Of a stretch of 64,000 nt of DNA, positions 46,193 through 54,522 are shown in pieces. Source of the DNA: Anaerolineales bacterium (GTDB lineage Bacteria > Chloroflexota > Anaerolineae > Anaerolineales > Villigracilaceae); NCBI GenBank assembly GCA_024710905.1, contig JANJTV010000076.1, positions 62,001-126,000 of the forward strand, in the 5' to 3' direction. Each line of letters starts with the position of its first letter. Within the stretch, counting starts at the first letter, position 1. A program made the position numbers and the translations under genes. The notes under the pieces are model-generated. The model saw nothing but the letters and a program-made list of their open reading frames with translations, was not told where the DNA came from and searched no databases.

Positions 46193-46222
46193 TTGACGAT
46201 TTCGATTGTTGGCAATTATAAT
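46193..46222 (+). promoter_or_regulatory. Promoter of secG
   Basis: TTGACG, 18-bp spacer, TATAAT. A short leader with GCAGGAGG precedes the ATG. Confidence 0.6.
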
Positions 46223-46257
46223 GTCCGCGCTAATTTTGCAGGAGGCAAAACATCCGA

Positions 46258-46482
46258 ATGGAAACGTTTATCGACATTGGTTTGGTAATTACTTCCCTGG
46301 CTCTGATTGCAAGTGTCATTTTGCAGAGCAAGGGTGCTGGTTTGGGTGGCCTGACGGGCGCCGATACCGGTACTGTGTTCACGGCCCGGCGCGGCATCGA
46401 GAAAACCCTGTTTGGGGCGACGATCGCGCTGAGCATCTTGTTCTTTGTGCTGGCCATCCTGGCCCTGGTGCTGGGGCTATAG
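46258..46482 (+). CDS. secG: Preprotein translocase subunit SecG
   Basis: 74 residues, the usual short SecG: TM1 (IGLVITSLALIASVILQSKGAG), the SecG-typical GLGGLTGADTGTVFTARRG loop, and TM2 (FGATIALSILFFVLAILALVLG). Part of the SecYEG channel. GGAGG precedes the ATG. Followed by a terminator, so expressed mainly alone. Confidence 0.93.
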   Translation: METFIDIGLVITSLALIASVILQSKGAGLGGLTGADTGTVFTARRGIEKTLFGATIALSILFFVLAILALVLGL

Positions 46483-46505
46483 TCCTCGTACCCATTGAAT
46501 AGAAG

Positions 46506-46563
46506 GAAGGCCCCGCCCTGGCCTGAGCCATTGCTAGGCTGGCAGGGACGCGGGCCTTCTTTT
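46506..46563 (+). terminator. Terminator after secG
   Basis: Long hairpin GAAGGCCC...GGGCCTTC with an inner GCCCTGGCCT/AGGCTGGCAGGG stem, then TTTTC. Confidence 0.75.
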
Positions 46564-46575
46564 CAATCCACTCTC

Positions 46576-48267
46576 ATGAAAAAACTCCGTTTACAACTCC
46601 TTGTTGTCATTGTGACCCTGCTGTTTGTGGCCGTCCTGCTATTTACACAGGATGCAGGCACCCAGGCGGTTTCGTTCGTGCCACAACCTGCCACCGGGGG
46701 GATTTACTCTGAAGCGTTGATCGGTTCGATCAGCCGCCTGAACCCGCTGCTCGACCTGAACAACCCGGCTGATCGCGATATTGACCGCTTGATCTTTAGC
46801 GGTTTGATTCGCTTTGATTCCCGCGGCATGCCAATGCCAGACTTGGCGGAGTCGTGGGGTGTTTCGCAGGACGGCACGATTTACAATTTTTCCATCCGCC
46901 CGAATGCGATCTGGCACGACGGGCAGCCTGTGACCAGTGATGACGTCATCTTTACGATCGAGTTGATCAAAAATGATGTCACTTTCTTCCCACTGGATGT
47001 TCGCGACCTGTGGAAGCAGGTTCAGATTAAACGACTGAATGACAAGACCCTTCAATTTGTCCTGCCTGAGCCATATGCGCCTTTCCTGGATTACCTGACG
47101 TTTGGTGTGCTGCCGCAACACCTGCTGGGGAGCATCCCGCCGGACCAAATCCCTGCCGCGGAGTTCAACCTCAACCCGGTTGGCAGCGGGCCATACAAGT
47201 TTGACCGCCTGGTGGTTTCCGGCGGGCAAGTGACAGGCGTGGAGTTGAGCCTGTTTACCGATTATTACGGCCAGAAGCCGTTCATCCAGCAGGTGGTGTT
47301 CCGTTATTACCCATCCTCGGATGCTGCCCTGGCTGCCTTCCGGGAAGGCGAGGTTCTGGCGATCAGCCAGATCACTCCGGACGTGCTGCCCATGGCGCTG
47401 GCCGAACCGACCCTTTCTGTTTATACCGGCCGCCTGCCCGAGATGAGCATGGTGCTGCTGAACCATAATTCCCCTGAGAAGCCGTTCCTGAAAGACCCCG
47501 ACTTGCGTCGGGCGCTGTTACTGGCTATTAATCGCCAGCGCATTGTGGACCGCCTGTTGGGCGGGCAAGGGATTGTGGCGCACGGGCCGATTTTTCCCGG
47601 CACTTGGGCCTATTACGAAAATACCGAGCAACTGACCTATGATCCGCAGGCGGCCATTGATTTGTTAAAGCGTGCAGGATATCAAATTCCATCTGCGGGC
47701 GGGGATGTACGTGCGGATGAAAGCGGAAACCTGTTGGAATTCAGCCTGGTGCACCCGGATGATGCGCTGCATACAGCCATTGCCCAATCCATCCAGGAGA
47801 CCTGGGCGCAGGTGGGTGTGCGCGTGACACTGGAAGCCCTGCCTTATGAGCAGATGGTCAATGAGTGGATCATGACTCGCGGTTACCAGGCTGCACTGGT
47901 GGATTTGAACCTTGCGCGCCTGCCAGACCCGGATCCCTACCCCTTCTGGCACCAGTTCGAAGCCACCAGCGGACAAAATTACACCGGTTGGGATAACCGC
48001 ACGGCCAGTGAGTACTTGGAGCAGGCGCGCATTAATACCGATTTTGATTTCCGCACCCGCCTGTATCGCAACTTCCAGGTGGTATTTGGCCGTGAACTGC
48101 CAGCCCTACCGTTGTATTATCCTGTCTATAGTTATGGGGTCAGCCAGCAGGTACTTGGCGTGCAGGTTCCCCCGTTGTTTGATACCAGTGATCGCTTCCT
48201 GACGATTGGCGAGTGGTACCTGGTGACCCGGCGCGGGGCGGAAGAATCGGCGGAAGCGCAACCCTGA
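46576..48267 (+). CDS. Peptide/nickel ABC transporter solute-binding protein (SBP family 5)
   Basis: 563 residues, extracytoplasmic, held by an N-terminal hydrophobic helix (LLVVIVTLLFVAVLLF) without a lipobox Cys. SBP_bac_5 features: PLLDLNNPADRDIDRLIFSGL, LAESWGVSQDGTIYNFSIRP, WHDGQPVTSDDVIFTIE, DLRRALLLAINRQRIVD and LLKRAGY. Binds oligopeptides or similar ligands. No permease or ATPase genes are adjacent, so it is an orphan here. The start at 46576 avoids the terminator hairpin included in the ORF-track extension. Confidence 0.9.
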   Translation: MKKLRLQLLVVIVTLLFVAVLLFTQDAGTQAVSFVPQPATGGIYSEALIGSISRLNPLLDLNNPADRDIDRLIFSGLIRFDSRGMPMPDLAESWGVSQDGTIYNFSIRPNAIWHDGQPVTSDDVIFTIELIKNDVTFFPLDVRDLWKQVQIKRLNDKTLQFVLPEPYAPFLDYLTFGVLPQHLLGSIPPDQIPAAEFNLNPVGSGPYKFDRLVVSGGQVTGVELSLFTDYYGQKPFIQQVVFRYYPSSDAALAAFREGEVLAISQITPDVLPMALAEPTLSVYTGRLPEMSMVLLNHNSPEKPFLKDPDLRRALLLAINRQRIVDRLLGGQGIVAHGPIFPGTWAYYENTEQLTYDPQAAIDLLKRAGYQIPSAGGDVRADESGNLLEFSLVHPDDALHTAIAQSIQETWAQVGVRVTLEALPYEQMVNEWIMTRGYQAALVDLNLARLPDPDPYPFWHQFEATSGQNYTGWDNRTASEYLEQARINTDFDFRTRLYRNFQVVFGRELPALPLYYPVYSYGVSQQVLGVQVPPLFDTSDRFLTIGEWYLVTRRGAEESAEAQP

Positions 48268-48268
48268 A

Positions 48269-48793
48269 ATGGATTTTGAAGAACAACAAGACCTGACTTT
48301 TTTGGAAGAAGCCCTGCCTCTGATGCAGGACTACCTCCTCTCGGAAGAACTTTACTGGGCGGTCAGCCGCGGTGTGTACCGTCTGACGCCCGGCAATATC
48401 CTGCTTGCCACCAAGCGCCTGGGGCAGACCCACCCTGCCGAGGCGAGCAATTATCTCCAGGCTGTGGAGGATGTAAAACGCAAATGGCGTGTGGCCTGGG
48501 AGCGGAAAGCAGCCAGGGAAACGACCAGCCGCCTTAGGCTTTGGTCGCAATACCTGTCTGATGTGAAATTTGCCCCGAACACCTCCCTGCCCGCGTATGC
48601 CAACGAAGCCCGCCAGCGCACCATCCTGCAACTCTTAAAAAATGAAGTACCTGACCTCCCCGAGTGGGCACAGTTGGACCAGTTGGATGCGGCCCTGCGC
48701 AGGCAGGTTGGGGACGGGGAGTTTATCTGGCTGGAAATATTCCGTTCGGCGTTTGCGCCGCACGAATTTTGGTTTTTGTACGTAAAACACTAA
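48269..48793 (+). CDS. Conserved-looking unknown protein
   Basis: 174 residues, soluble, helical. Starts one base after the solute-binding protein stop, so probably translated from the same mRNA. Aromatic- and Leu-rich with an Arg/Lys-rich middle (EDVKRKWRVAWERKAARETT). No motif that I recognise; the coding bias agrees with its neighbours. Confidence 0.65.
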   Translation: MDFEEQQDLTFLEEALPLMQDYLLSEELYWAVSRGVYRLTPGNILLATKRLGQTHPAEASNYLQAVEDVKRKWRVAWERKAARETTSRLRLWSQYLSDVKFAPNTSLPAYANEARQRTILQLLKNEVPDLPEWAQLDQLDAALRRQVGDGEFIWLEIFRSAFAPHEFWFLYVKH

Positions 48794-48807
48794 CCCAGGA
48801 GGAACTG

Positions 48808-50178
48808 ATGACTGACCACCGACAGGCGGCGCTGGACTATGCCCGTCAGCATGAACGCGACTTTGAAAAGAACCTGCAGGAATTTGTTGCCATCCCGAGC
48901 ATCTCCACCAGCCCGGAACACAAACCGCAGATGCAGCAGGCTGCCGACTGGGTGGCCAACCGCCTGAAAAGCTTGGGGATGAATAACGTTCAGATCCTGC
49001 CAACCGACCTGCACCCGGTGGTGTATGGTGAATGGCTGGGCGCGCCGGGCAAACCGACCGTGCTGATTTATGGCCATTATGATGTGCAGCCTGTGGACCC
49101 GATCGAACTGTGGCGCGATGACCCCTTCAGCGGCAGGGTGGATGGTGACCGCATGATGGGACGTGGCGCTTCGGACATGAAAGGCCAGGATGCGGCCTGT
49201 TTTAATGCAGTTGAATCGATTGTCAAGACAGGCAGCCTGCCGGTGAACGTCAAGTGGATTCTGGAAGGTGAAGAAGAGATCGGTTCGCCTTCCCTGCCGA
49301 AATTCCTGGAACAGCACAAGGAATTGCTAAAAGCTGATTTCTGTCTGAACCCGGATTCGGGCATGCTGGCGCGCGATGAACCAACCCTGACGTACGGCCT
49401 GCGCGGCCTAGCCTACTTTGAAATCCGTGTGCAGGGTCCGGCCAGTGACCTGCACTCAGGCATTTATGGTGGCGCGGTGCATAACCCGGCCATTGTGCTG
49501 GCTGAACTGGTGGCCGGGATGCACGACAGGGATGGCCGCATTACCTTGCCTGGTTTTTATGACCGGGTGCGTGAGCTTCCTGCGGAAGAACGCGCTGAAC
49601 TGGCCCGCCTGCCAATTACCGATGAAAAGACGAAGGCCCTGACGGGTGTTCCCGAAGTGTATGGCGAAAAAGGCTATACGACTGTCGAGCGGATTGGCGC
49701 ACGGCCGACCCTGGATGTAAATGGTTTCCTTTCCGGCTTTGTTGGCGAAGGTTCCAAAACTGTGCTGCCCGCCAAGGCCATGGCCAAGGTGTCGATGCGC
49801 CTGGTACCAGACCAGGATCCCAAGGAAGTGCACCAGCAACTGCTGGCGTATCTGGAGAAGAATGCCCCCAAGACCGTAACATGGGAAGTGGTCATGTTTG
49901 CAGGTGGTGCGGCCTCCATTTCTGATATTAATCTCCCCGGCGCACAAGCCCTGGCCAAAGCGTTTGAGACCGTTTGGGGCAAACGCCCGTACTTCAAGCG
50001 CGAGGGCGGCTCTGTGCCGGTGGTGGGTTACATGCAGAAGATCCTTGGCATGGAATCGGTGCTGACCGGTTTTGGCCTGCCGGATGACAACCTGCATGCG
50101 CCCAATGAAAAACTTGACCTGCCCTCCTGGCACAACGGCACAAAAGCGTTGGTTCATTTCTTATTTAATCTGGCGTAA
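48808..50178 (+). CDS. M20-family dipeptidase
   Basis: 456 residues. M20 motifs: IYGHYDVQPVDP (His, Asp), GRGASDMKGQ (bridging Asp), LEGEEEIGSPSL (catalytic Glu pair), and LPDDNLHAPNEKLDL (late His). This long-lid version matches PepV/CNDP-like dipeptidases. ATG at 48808 with AGGAGG seven bases upstream; the ORF-track start runs back into the upstream gene. Context: peptide-binding protein, unknown protein, dipeptidase on one strand, which suggests peptide uptake and breakdown. Confidence 0.92.
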   Translation: MTDHRQAALDYARQHERDFEKNLQEFVAIPSISTSPEHKPQMQQAADWVANRLKSLGMNNVQILPTDLHPVVYGEWLGAPGKPTVLIYGHYDVQPVDPIELWRDDPFSGRVDGDRMMGRGASDMKGQDAACFNAVESIVKTGSLPVNVKWILEGEEEIGSPSLPKFLEQHKELLKADFCLNPDSGMLARDEPTLTYGLRGLAYFEIRVQGPASDLHSGIYGGAVHNPAIVLAELVAGMHDRDGRITLPGFYDRVRELPAEERAELARLPITDEKTKALTGVPEVYGEKGYTTVERIGARPTLDVNGFLSGFVGEGSKTVLPAKAMAKVSMRLVPDQDPKEVHQQLLAYLEKNAPKTVTWEVVMFAGGAASISDINLPGAQALAKAFETVWGKRPYFKREGGSVPVVGYMQKILGMESVLTGFGLPDDNLHAPNEKLDLPSWHNGTKALVHFLFNLA

Positions 50179-50204
50179 TTTAACGAAAAAAAGGATTTAC
50201 TGGT

Positions 50205-51077
50205 ATGGAAGATAAAATTATGGCTTACGGCGGGCAGGCCGTCATTGAAGGGGTGATGATGCGCGGCCAGAAAGGCATGGCGGTTGCCATGCGCGCGCCG
50301 GACGGTGAAATCGTTGTTCACACGGAGAAGCTCTCCGGTCTGTATAACTCGTGGGTGCCAAAGGTGCCGTTCCTGCGTGGCAGCATCCTGCTCTGGGATG
50401 CGCTCGGGCTGGGCATGCGCGCCCTGACCATGTCTGCCAATACCCAGAGTGGCGAAGACGAAAAGCTGGAAGGTCCGGCCCTGGTTGGCACGCTGGCACT
50501 TTCGCTGGCCTTTAGTATTGGCCTGTTTTTCCTTGTACCGTACGGCGTCTCGAAAGGCGTGGAGTGGTTGGGCGTGAATGTCTGGGTTGCGGCAGCTATT
50601 GAAGGTTTTACCCGCCTGCTGCTGCTGATTGGTTACATCCTGCTGATCGGGCGGATGGAGGACATCCGGCGCGTGTTCATGTATCACGGCGCGGAGCACA
50701 AGACAATCAACGCCTATGAAGCCGGGGCCGAACTCACCCCCGAGTCTGTCTCCCGTTTCCCGTTGGAGCATCCCCGCTGTGGCACGGCCTTCCTGCTCAC
50801 GCTGGTGTTGCTGTCCATCCTGGTCTTCAGCTTCCTGCATCCCTTGCCGGTGGGCTGGCAAATTGCCGGTCGGTTGCTCTTGCTGCCGGTGCTGGCGGGC
50901 ATTGCGCTGGAAATCATCCGTTGGACGGCCAATAACCTGGAGAACCCGCTTGTGCGGGCCCTGGTCATCCCGAACCTGGCCCTGCAGCGCCTGACCACCC
51001 GCGAACCAGACCTGGCCATGCTGGAAGTGGCAATTACCTCCTTTAATGAGATGCGCAAGTTCGAAGCGGCTGATTAA
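50205..51077 (+). CDS. DUF1385 (YqhQ-type) membrane protein
   Basis: 290 residues. DUF1385 hallmarks: [15 protein letters not shown] at the N-terminus, [25 protein letters not shown], and [10 protein letters not shown]; about four membrane helices between residues 90 and 240. Molecular function not established. AAAGGA precedes the ATG; a strong terminator follows. Confidence 0.9.
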   Translation: MEDKIMAYGGQAVIEGVMMRGQKGMAVAMRAPDGEIVVHTEKLSGLYNSWVPKVPFLRGSILLWDALGLGMRALTMSANTQSGEDEKLEGPALVGTLALSLAFSIGLFFLVPYGVSKGVEWLGVNVWVAAAIEGFTRLLLLIGYILLIGRMEDIRRVFMYHGAEHKTINAYEAGAELTPESVSRFPLEHPRCGTAFLLTLVLLSILVFSFLHPLPVGWQIAGRLLLLPVLAGIALEIIRWTANNLENPLVRALVIPNLALQRLTTREPDLAMLEVAITSFNEMRKFEAAD

Positions 51078-51099
51078 CCATTCATTGCACAGCAAAACA

Positions 51100-51135
51100 A
51101 CAGCCGCACGGGTGTCCGCTGCGGCTGTTTTGTTT
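51100..51135 (+). terminator. Terminator after the DUF1385 gene
   Basis: ACAGCCGCA/TGCGGCTGT stem followed by TTTGTTT, within an extended AAAACA/TGTTTT pair. Confidence 0.8.
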
Positions 51136-51185
51136 CTCATGTTTCGTTAAAAATATCCCGGTACAATTTTTGTGGAAAGGTGAGA

Positions 51186-52055
51186 ATGAAACGAAAACAA
51201 ATCCTGCTGCTGTCTATTGTTTTGCTGATGGGCCTGTGTGTGCTTGGCCCCGCAGTCTATTATTCCGGCCGCCCGGCGATGGTCGAAATGCGGGAAGAAC
51301 TTTACCCTGGCATGGTCTATTACCGCAAGGTGCACTACTTCCCCCGCCTGATGGTGGCGCACATCCTGACCGCCGACTTGCGTGAGCAATCGCTGGATGT
51401 CTTCATCACACCGGCCGATCGCCGCGACCGCGAAGAGCCGTACCCACTTAATGCGCGCACCACCAAGCAATTTGTGACCGAGTTTGACTTAATCGCAGGG
51501 ATTAATGGTGACGGCTTTACTCCCTGGTGGTCCAACAACCCCCTGGATTACTATCCCCGCCCCGGTGACCCGGTGGTGACCAATGGTTTCACCGCTGTAC
51601 GCGGGCGTACCTACGGTCTGTATAAAGGCCCGACCATTTATTTTTACGACAATCGAAAAATATCTTTTGGAGAATTAAAAGGCGAGTTGTACAATGCCAT
51701 TTCAGGCAGTCATTGGATTGTCCGCAACCGTGAGCCGGTCACTGAGTTGCCGGACAATGAAGTGGCGCCGCGTACCGCGATTGGTGTGGATGGGCCGGGC
51801 AACCGCCTGATTATGATCGTTGTGGATGGACGCCAGCCGTTCTACAGCGAGGGGGCAACCATTTCGGAGCTGGCCGAGCTGATGCTGTTCTACGGTGGCG
51901 ATAATGCCATCCTGCTGGATGGCGGCGGGTCTTCCACCATGGTCATCCGCGACCCGTTGACCGGCGAGGTAAAAATCATGAATTCGCCCATTGACCGGGG
52001 CGTCCCCGGCCTGGAGCGGGCGGTGGCGAACCATTTTGGGATCAAGTTTCGCTAG
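51186..52055 (+). CDS. Phosphodiester glycosidase (NAGPA/DUF2233)-like protein
   Basis: 289 residues; one N-terminal membrane anchor or uncleaved signal (ILLLSIVLLMGLCVLG), then an extracytoplasmic NAGPA-like domain: LIAGINGDGF near residue 95, APRTAIGVD, LIMIVVDGRQ, and NAILLDGGGSSTMV near 240. In NAGPA proteins these line a metal-dependent active site that uncovers or cleaves phosphodiester-linked sugars, e.g. in wall glycans. ATG at 51186 chosen with GGAAAGGTG upstream; the GTG two codons earlier is less likely. Monocistronic. Confidence 0.85.
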   Translation: MKRKQILLLSIVLLMGLCVLGPAVYYSGRPAMVEMREELYPGMVYYRKVHYFPRLMVAHILTADLREQSLDVFITPADRRDREEPYPLNARTTKQFVTEFDLIAGINGDGFTPWWSNNPLDYYPRPGDPVVTNGFTAVRGRTYGLYKGPTIYFYDNRKISFGELKGELYNAISGSHWIVRNREPVTELPDNEVAPRTAIGVDGPGNRLIMIVVDGRQPFYSEGATISELAELMLFYGGDNAILLDGGGSSTMVIRDPLTGEVKIMNSPIDRGVPGLERAVANHFGIKFR

Positions 52056-52069
52056 TGCTGGTAGGCAAA

Positions 52070-52180
52070 TTAATTCCAAGCGGTCGAGTAGGCGGTGGGT
52101 CTCGATATACCCTTGTCTCGACAAGCTCGACAACCAAGGGTTACTCGACCATCGCCGCCGTATCGAGATGTATATGCCTT
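52070..52180. repeat. GGTCGAGTA/TCTCGATA palindromic intergenic element
   Basis: The gap between two convergent genes holds GGTCGAGTA, GGTCTCGATATACCC, TCTCGACAAGCTCGACA, GGTTACTCGACC and GTATCGAGAT, a mosaic of inverted copies of TCTCGATA and GGTCGAGTA able to fold into a branched structure. Similar sequences are scattered in several high-GC genomes; that comparison is from memory. No T-run terminator. Confidence 0.5.
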
Positions 52181-52211
52181 AACTTTTCTGCCGGGCCATG
52201 AAACGGTTTTC

Positions 52212-53270
52212 TCAGGCGTTAAAACTGGCTTTCTCCCGTACCCCGCGCGGAAGTTCCGGCAGGCGGCTGCGCTCAACCAGGAAAGTGGCGGCCTCCGTCA
52301 GTTCCTTGAAAATATAGTGCTGGCTGAGTGCGCCTTCGAGGTAGCCCGCCCCGCTCGTGCCACCTGTCCCGGTGCGGATACCAATCATGCGGCGCACCAT
52401 CATCATGTGGCGGTAGCGCCAGTTGGAGAGCAATTCATCGATCTCAATCAGTGAACTGAGCAGTTCAAACGGCAGGTGGAAGATAGGCAGGTTGCGGTAC
52501 AGGTTGATGAACAACACGGCCCGGAAGGCCGCCACAGGGAATTCGCCGCGCCCCTCGGTGAAGAAGGCTTTGTCCAGCTCATCCAGGCGGCCCGCTTCGT
52601 TGCCAGACAGGCTGCTGGCGTAGATCTGGCGGTAATCGTTCCAGAACGGGTGACTGTCCAGGCTTGCCTGTTGCGGATGGAGCGGCTGGTAGCCCTGCCA
52701 AAGGTCGCGGTCAAAAAATGGCGTGCGTTCGGCCCACTTGATGACCAGTTGCTTGAGCGTGGGCTGGGATTCCACTTCGTTGATGCGTTCAAAGTCTTCC
52801 TGCCTGAAACCGCCCGGCCGGGTGTTTTTGTAGTAATCGGCCTTGTAGCGGTTTTCCATTTTCAGGCCCAGCCGCGCTTCGATCAGGCGGAATTGCAGGC
52901 TCTGGAATCCGGAGGAGGGTTGAAGCAGGTTGCGGAATTCCAGGAAATCCAGGGCGGTCATGGTTTCAAGCACGCCAACCTGCTGGTTGAGTAGTTCCAA
53001 AATCTTCCCGACCCGTTTGAGCTTGTGGACGGCATTGCTCAGGTCGGCGGCGTTGTCATTGATGTTGTCCTGGGCAAAGACCTGCAGCACCCAGCCCAGT
53101 TCATGCAGGATTTGCTTGAACCACAACTCATAGGCCTGGTGGATGATGATGAAGAGCATTTCATCACCCACGCCGCCGGCCAGGGGAGCGCTTTTCGGGT
53201 GCTGGCTGTCCAGCACTTTTTCCAATTCGAGATAGTCGGCGTAATACAGGGGAATTTCTTGATCCGTCAT
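52212..53270 (-). CDS. kynA: Tryptophan 2,3-dioxygenase
   Basis: 352 residues, a heme enzyme that opens the indole ring of L-Trp to N-formylkynurenine. Hallmarks: LFIIIHQAYELWFKQILHEL near 38-58, FLEFRNLLQPSSGFQSLQFR near 117-137, and NWRYRHMMMVRRMIG with the proximal heme His, then TGTGGTSGAGYL, the substrate loop. ATG at 53270; the 88-residue extension in the ORF track overlaps a separate membrane protein gene and is rejected. No kynureninase or formamidase genes nearby. Probably cotranscribed with the small membrane protein upstream. Confidence 0.94.
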   Translation of the reverse strand: MTDQEIPLYYADYLELEKVLDSQHPKSAPLAGGVGDEMLFIIIHQAYELWFKQILHELGWVLQVFAQDNINDNAADLSNAVHKLKRVGKILELLNQQVGVLETMTALDFLEFRNLLQPSSGFQSLQFRLIEARLGLKMENRYKADYYKNTRPGGFRQEDFERINEVESQPTLKQLVIKWAERTPFFDRDLWQGYQPLHPQQASLDSHPFWNDYRQIYASSLSGNEAGRLDELDKAFFTEGRGEFPVAAFRAVLFINLYRNLPIFHLPFELLSSLIEIDELLSNWRYRHMMMVRRMIGIRTGTGGTSGAGYLEGALSQHYIFKELTEAATFLVERSRLPELPRGVREKASFNA

Positions 53271-53287
53271 GGTCTGCTTTCTTCGGG

Positions 53288-53488
53288 CTAGACCAGGTTG
53301 AGCCCGAGCAGCAATACAAAGATGCCGGAGGCCAGGATTACGCCCCGCCGCCACCAGTCCGTTCGGTAGGTAAGTGCGGCGAAAATGAGCATGCCGCCGG
53401 TAGCCAGTTCTTTGATGTTGACCGGCACAGTGGGGATGAGCAGCAGAATGATAAAACCAACGGTAAGCAAAATCCTCAAGTTTTTCAT
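53288..53488 (-). CDS. Small two-helix membrane protein
   Basis: 66 residues, two hydrophobic helices (ILLTVGFIILLLIP and GVILASGIFVLLLGLNLV) separated by a loop with TYRTDWWRRG. GGTGAC lies before the ATG. Seventeen bases upstream of the tryptophan dioxygenase start on the same strand. Unknown role. Confidence 0.55.
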   Translation of the reverse strand: MKNLRILLTVGFIILLLIPTVPVNIKELATGGMLIFAALTYRTDWWRRGVILASGIFVLLLGLNLV

Positions 53489-53624
53489 GGGTCACCGCCT
53501 TTGTTTGTGTGGGATAAGCAATTATATCTGCCAATTTTGATAAAAACCCTGCCTGGGTTGAAACCGGCAGGGTGGCGGCGTTTTGTATAAGGGTGGCAGG
53601 CTGCTCGTGCGCCTGCCGGGCGGG

Positions 53625-53816
53625 TCATTCCGGGAAGAAGATCTGCTCGATTTTCAGGCCGAAGAGTTCGGCAATCTTGAAGGCGAGCGGCAGGCTGGGG
53701 TCATATTTACCCGTCTCGATGGCGTTGATGGTCTGGCGCGAGACCTTGAGCCGGTCGGCCAGGTCGGCCTGGGACCAATCCCGTTCGGCGCGCAGCACCT
53801 TGAGCCGATTTTTCAT
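53625..53816 (-). CDS. Small XRE-family (Cro/CI-type) repressor
   Basis: 63 residues, essentially one helix-turn-helix domain: WSQADLADRLKVSRQTINAIETGKYDPSLPLA, the pattern of small YgzD/YozG-like regulators. It overlaps the membrane-protein gene upstream by four bases (ATGA), so it is the last gene of a three-gene operon. Two near-palindromic sites flank the operon promoter at 54419-54482 and are its likely targets. Confidence 0.9.
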   Translation of the reverse strand: MKNRLKVLRAERDWSQADLADRLKVSRQTINAIETGKYDPSLPLAFKIAELFGLKIEQIFFPE

Positions 53817-54208
53817 TCGTATCTCCGGTTGAAATATGCCAGCCCCAGTCCCCAGAGTAGTATCATCATGGGTAGCACGGCAAAGGTGGGAAATTTGGGC
53901 AGGCCAACATTTTCGAGGAAGCCATAACTGAAGGTGACCATGGCGGTGACCCCGGCGGCGAAGGCCGTGGCCTGCAACTGGATGCGCTGCAGGAATTCGT
54001 CGCTGTCACGCAGCAGGCGCATCAGCGCCAGCATGACCAGCACCACCCCGATGGCGGGCGCAATGGCGACCAGGGCGGCCAGCAAGGGCGTGCCGGTAAG
54101 GTCAATGCTTTTGAGCAGGGTCAGGCTGCTGACCAGCAGGATGATGTAAATGAGCATGCCGCCCAGTAGTTCACGCAGGTAGCGCCTGGAAATTTCGCGG
54201 TGGTCCAT
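53813..54208 (-). CDS. Four-helix membrane protein paired with an XRE regulator
   Basis: 131 residues with four hydrophobic helices and a conserved-looking loop RLLRDSDEFLQRIQLQATAFA between the second and third. Membrane proteins of this kind are often encoded beside small XRE regulators, and the four-base overlap with the regulator start supports a unit. Molecular role unknown. Confidence 0.75.
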   Translation of the reverse strand: MDHREISRRYLRELLGGMLIYIILLVSSLTLLKSIDLTGTPLLAALVAIAPAIGVVLVMLALMRLLRDSDEFLQRIQLQATAFAAGVTAMVTFSYGFLENVGLPKFPTFAVLPMMILLWGLGLAYFNRRYE

Positions 54209-54211
54209 CGG

Positions 54212-54397
54212 TTACTCCCCGGCCTGGTCGGTTTTATCGGAGGGCAGGCAGGTGTTGTCCTTGATGAACTGGCCGAAGGCCAGGCCAATGGCTGCCCCGA
54301 GGGCAACCCCTGCGGCGAGGTTGTCGAATGCCACGCCGAGCGCTGTGCCGAGGCCAATGCCCAGGGCAAGGCCGTGATTGCGGTGGTTGGTTTTCAT
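54212..54397 (-). CDS. Small glycine-zipper membrane protein
   Basis: 61 residues. ALGIGLGTALGVAFDNLAAG and VALGAAIGLAFGQFI form two Gly/Ala-zipper segments that could insert in membranes. The ATG at 54397 has AAAGGAG upstream; the long ORF-track extension runs through the promoter and is rejected. First gene of the operon with the four-helix protein (three-base gap) and XRE regulator. Confidence 0.75.
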   Translation of the reverse strand: MKTNHRNHGLALGIGLGTALGVAFDNLAAGVALGAAIGLAFGQFIKDNTCLPSDKTDQAGE

Positions 54398-54418
54398 GTG
54401 TTTGTCTCCTTTGACAAT

Positions 54419-54482
54419 TAGTAAAGCATGCTTGACTATTAATATATTGGATACTTGATATTTTGTCAAGGGTGCTTTACTA
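54419..54482 (-). promoter_or_regulatory. Promoter with twin operators of the glycine-zipper/membrane/XRE operon
   Basis: Minus strand: TTGACA (54464-54469), 17-bp spacer, TATATT (54441-54446). Two related sites face each other across it: AGTAAAGCATGCTTGAC (54419-54435, between -10 and RBS) and AGTAAAGCACCCTTGAC read on the other strand (54465-54481, over the -35), 15 of 17 bases identical. Each is itself close to a palindrome of the AGTcAAG...CTTgACT type. Repression by the operon's XRE protein is inferred. Confidence 0.7.
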
Positions 54483-54522
54483 GTTGGGTAGCAAACACAA
54501 GTTTTGGACTGGGGAAAGATGC

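Noticed and set aside
50154-51140. 328-aa ORF antisense to DUF1385
   Set aside because: Gln/His/Arg-rich shadow frame opposite a recognised gene family.
53271-53534. 88-residue N-terminal extension of tryptophan dioxygenase
   Set aside because: The extension overlaps a separate small membrane-protein gene; the ATG at 53270 fits the family's start.
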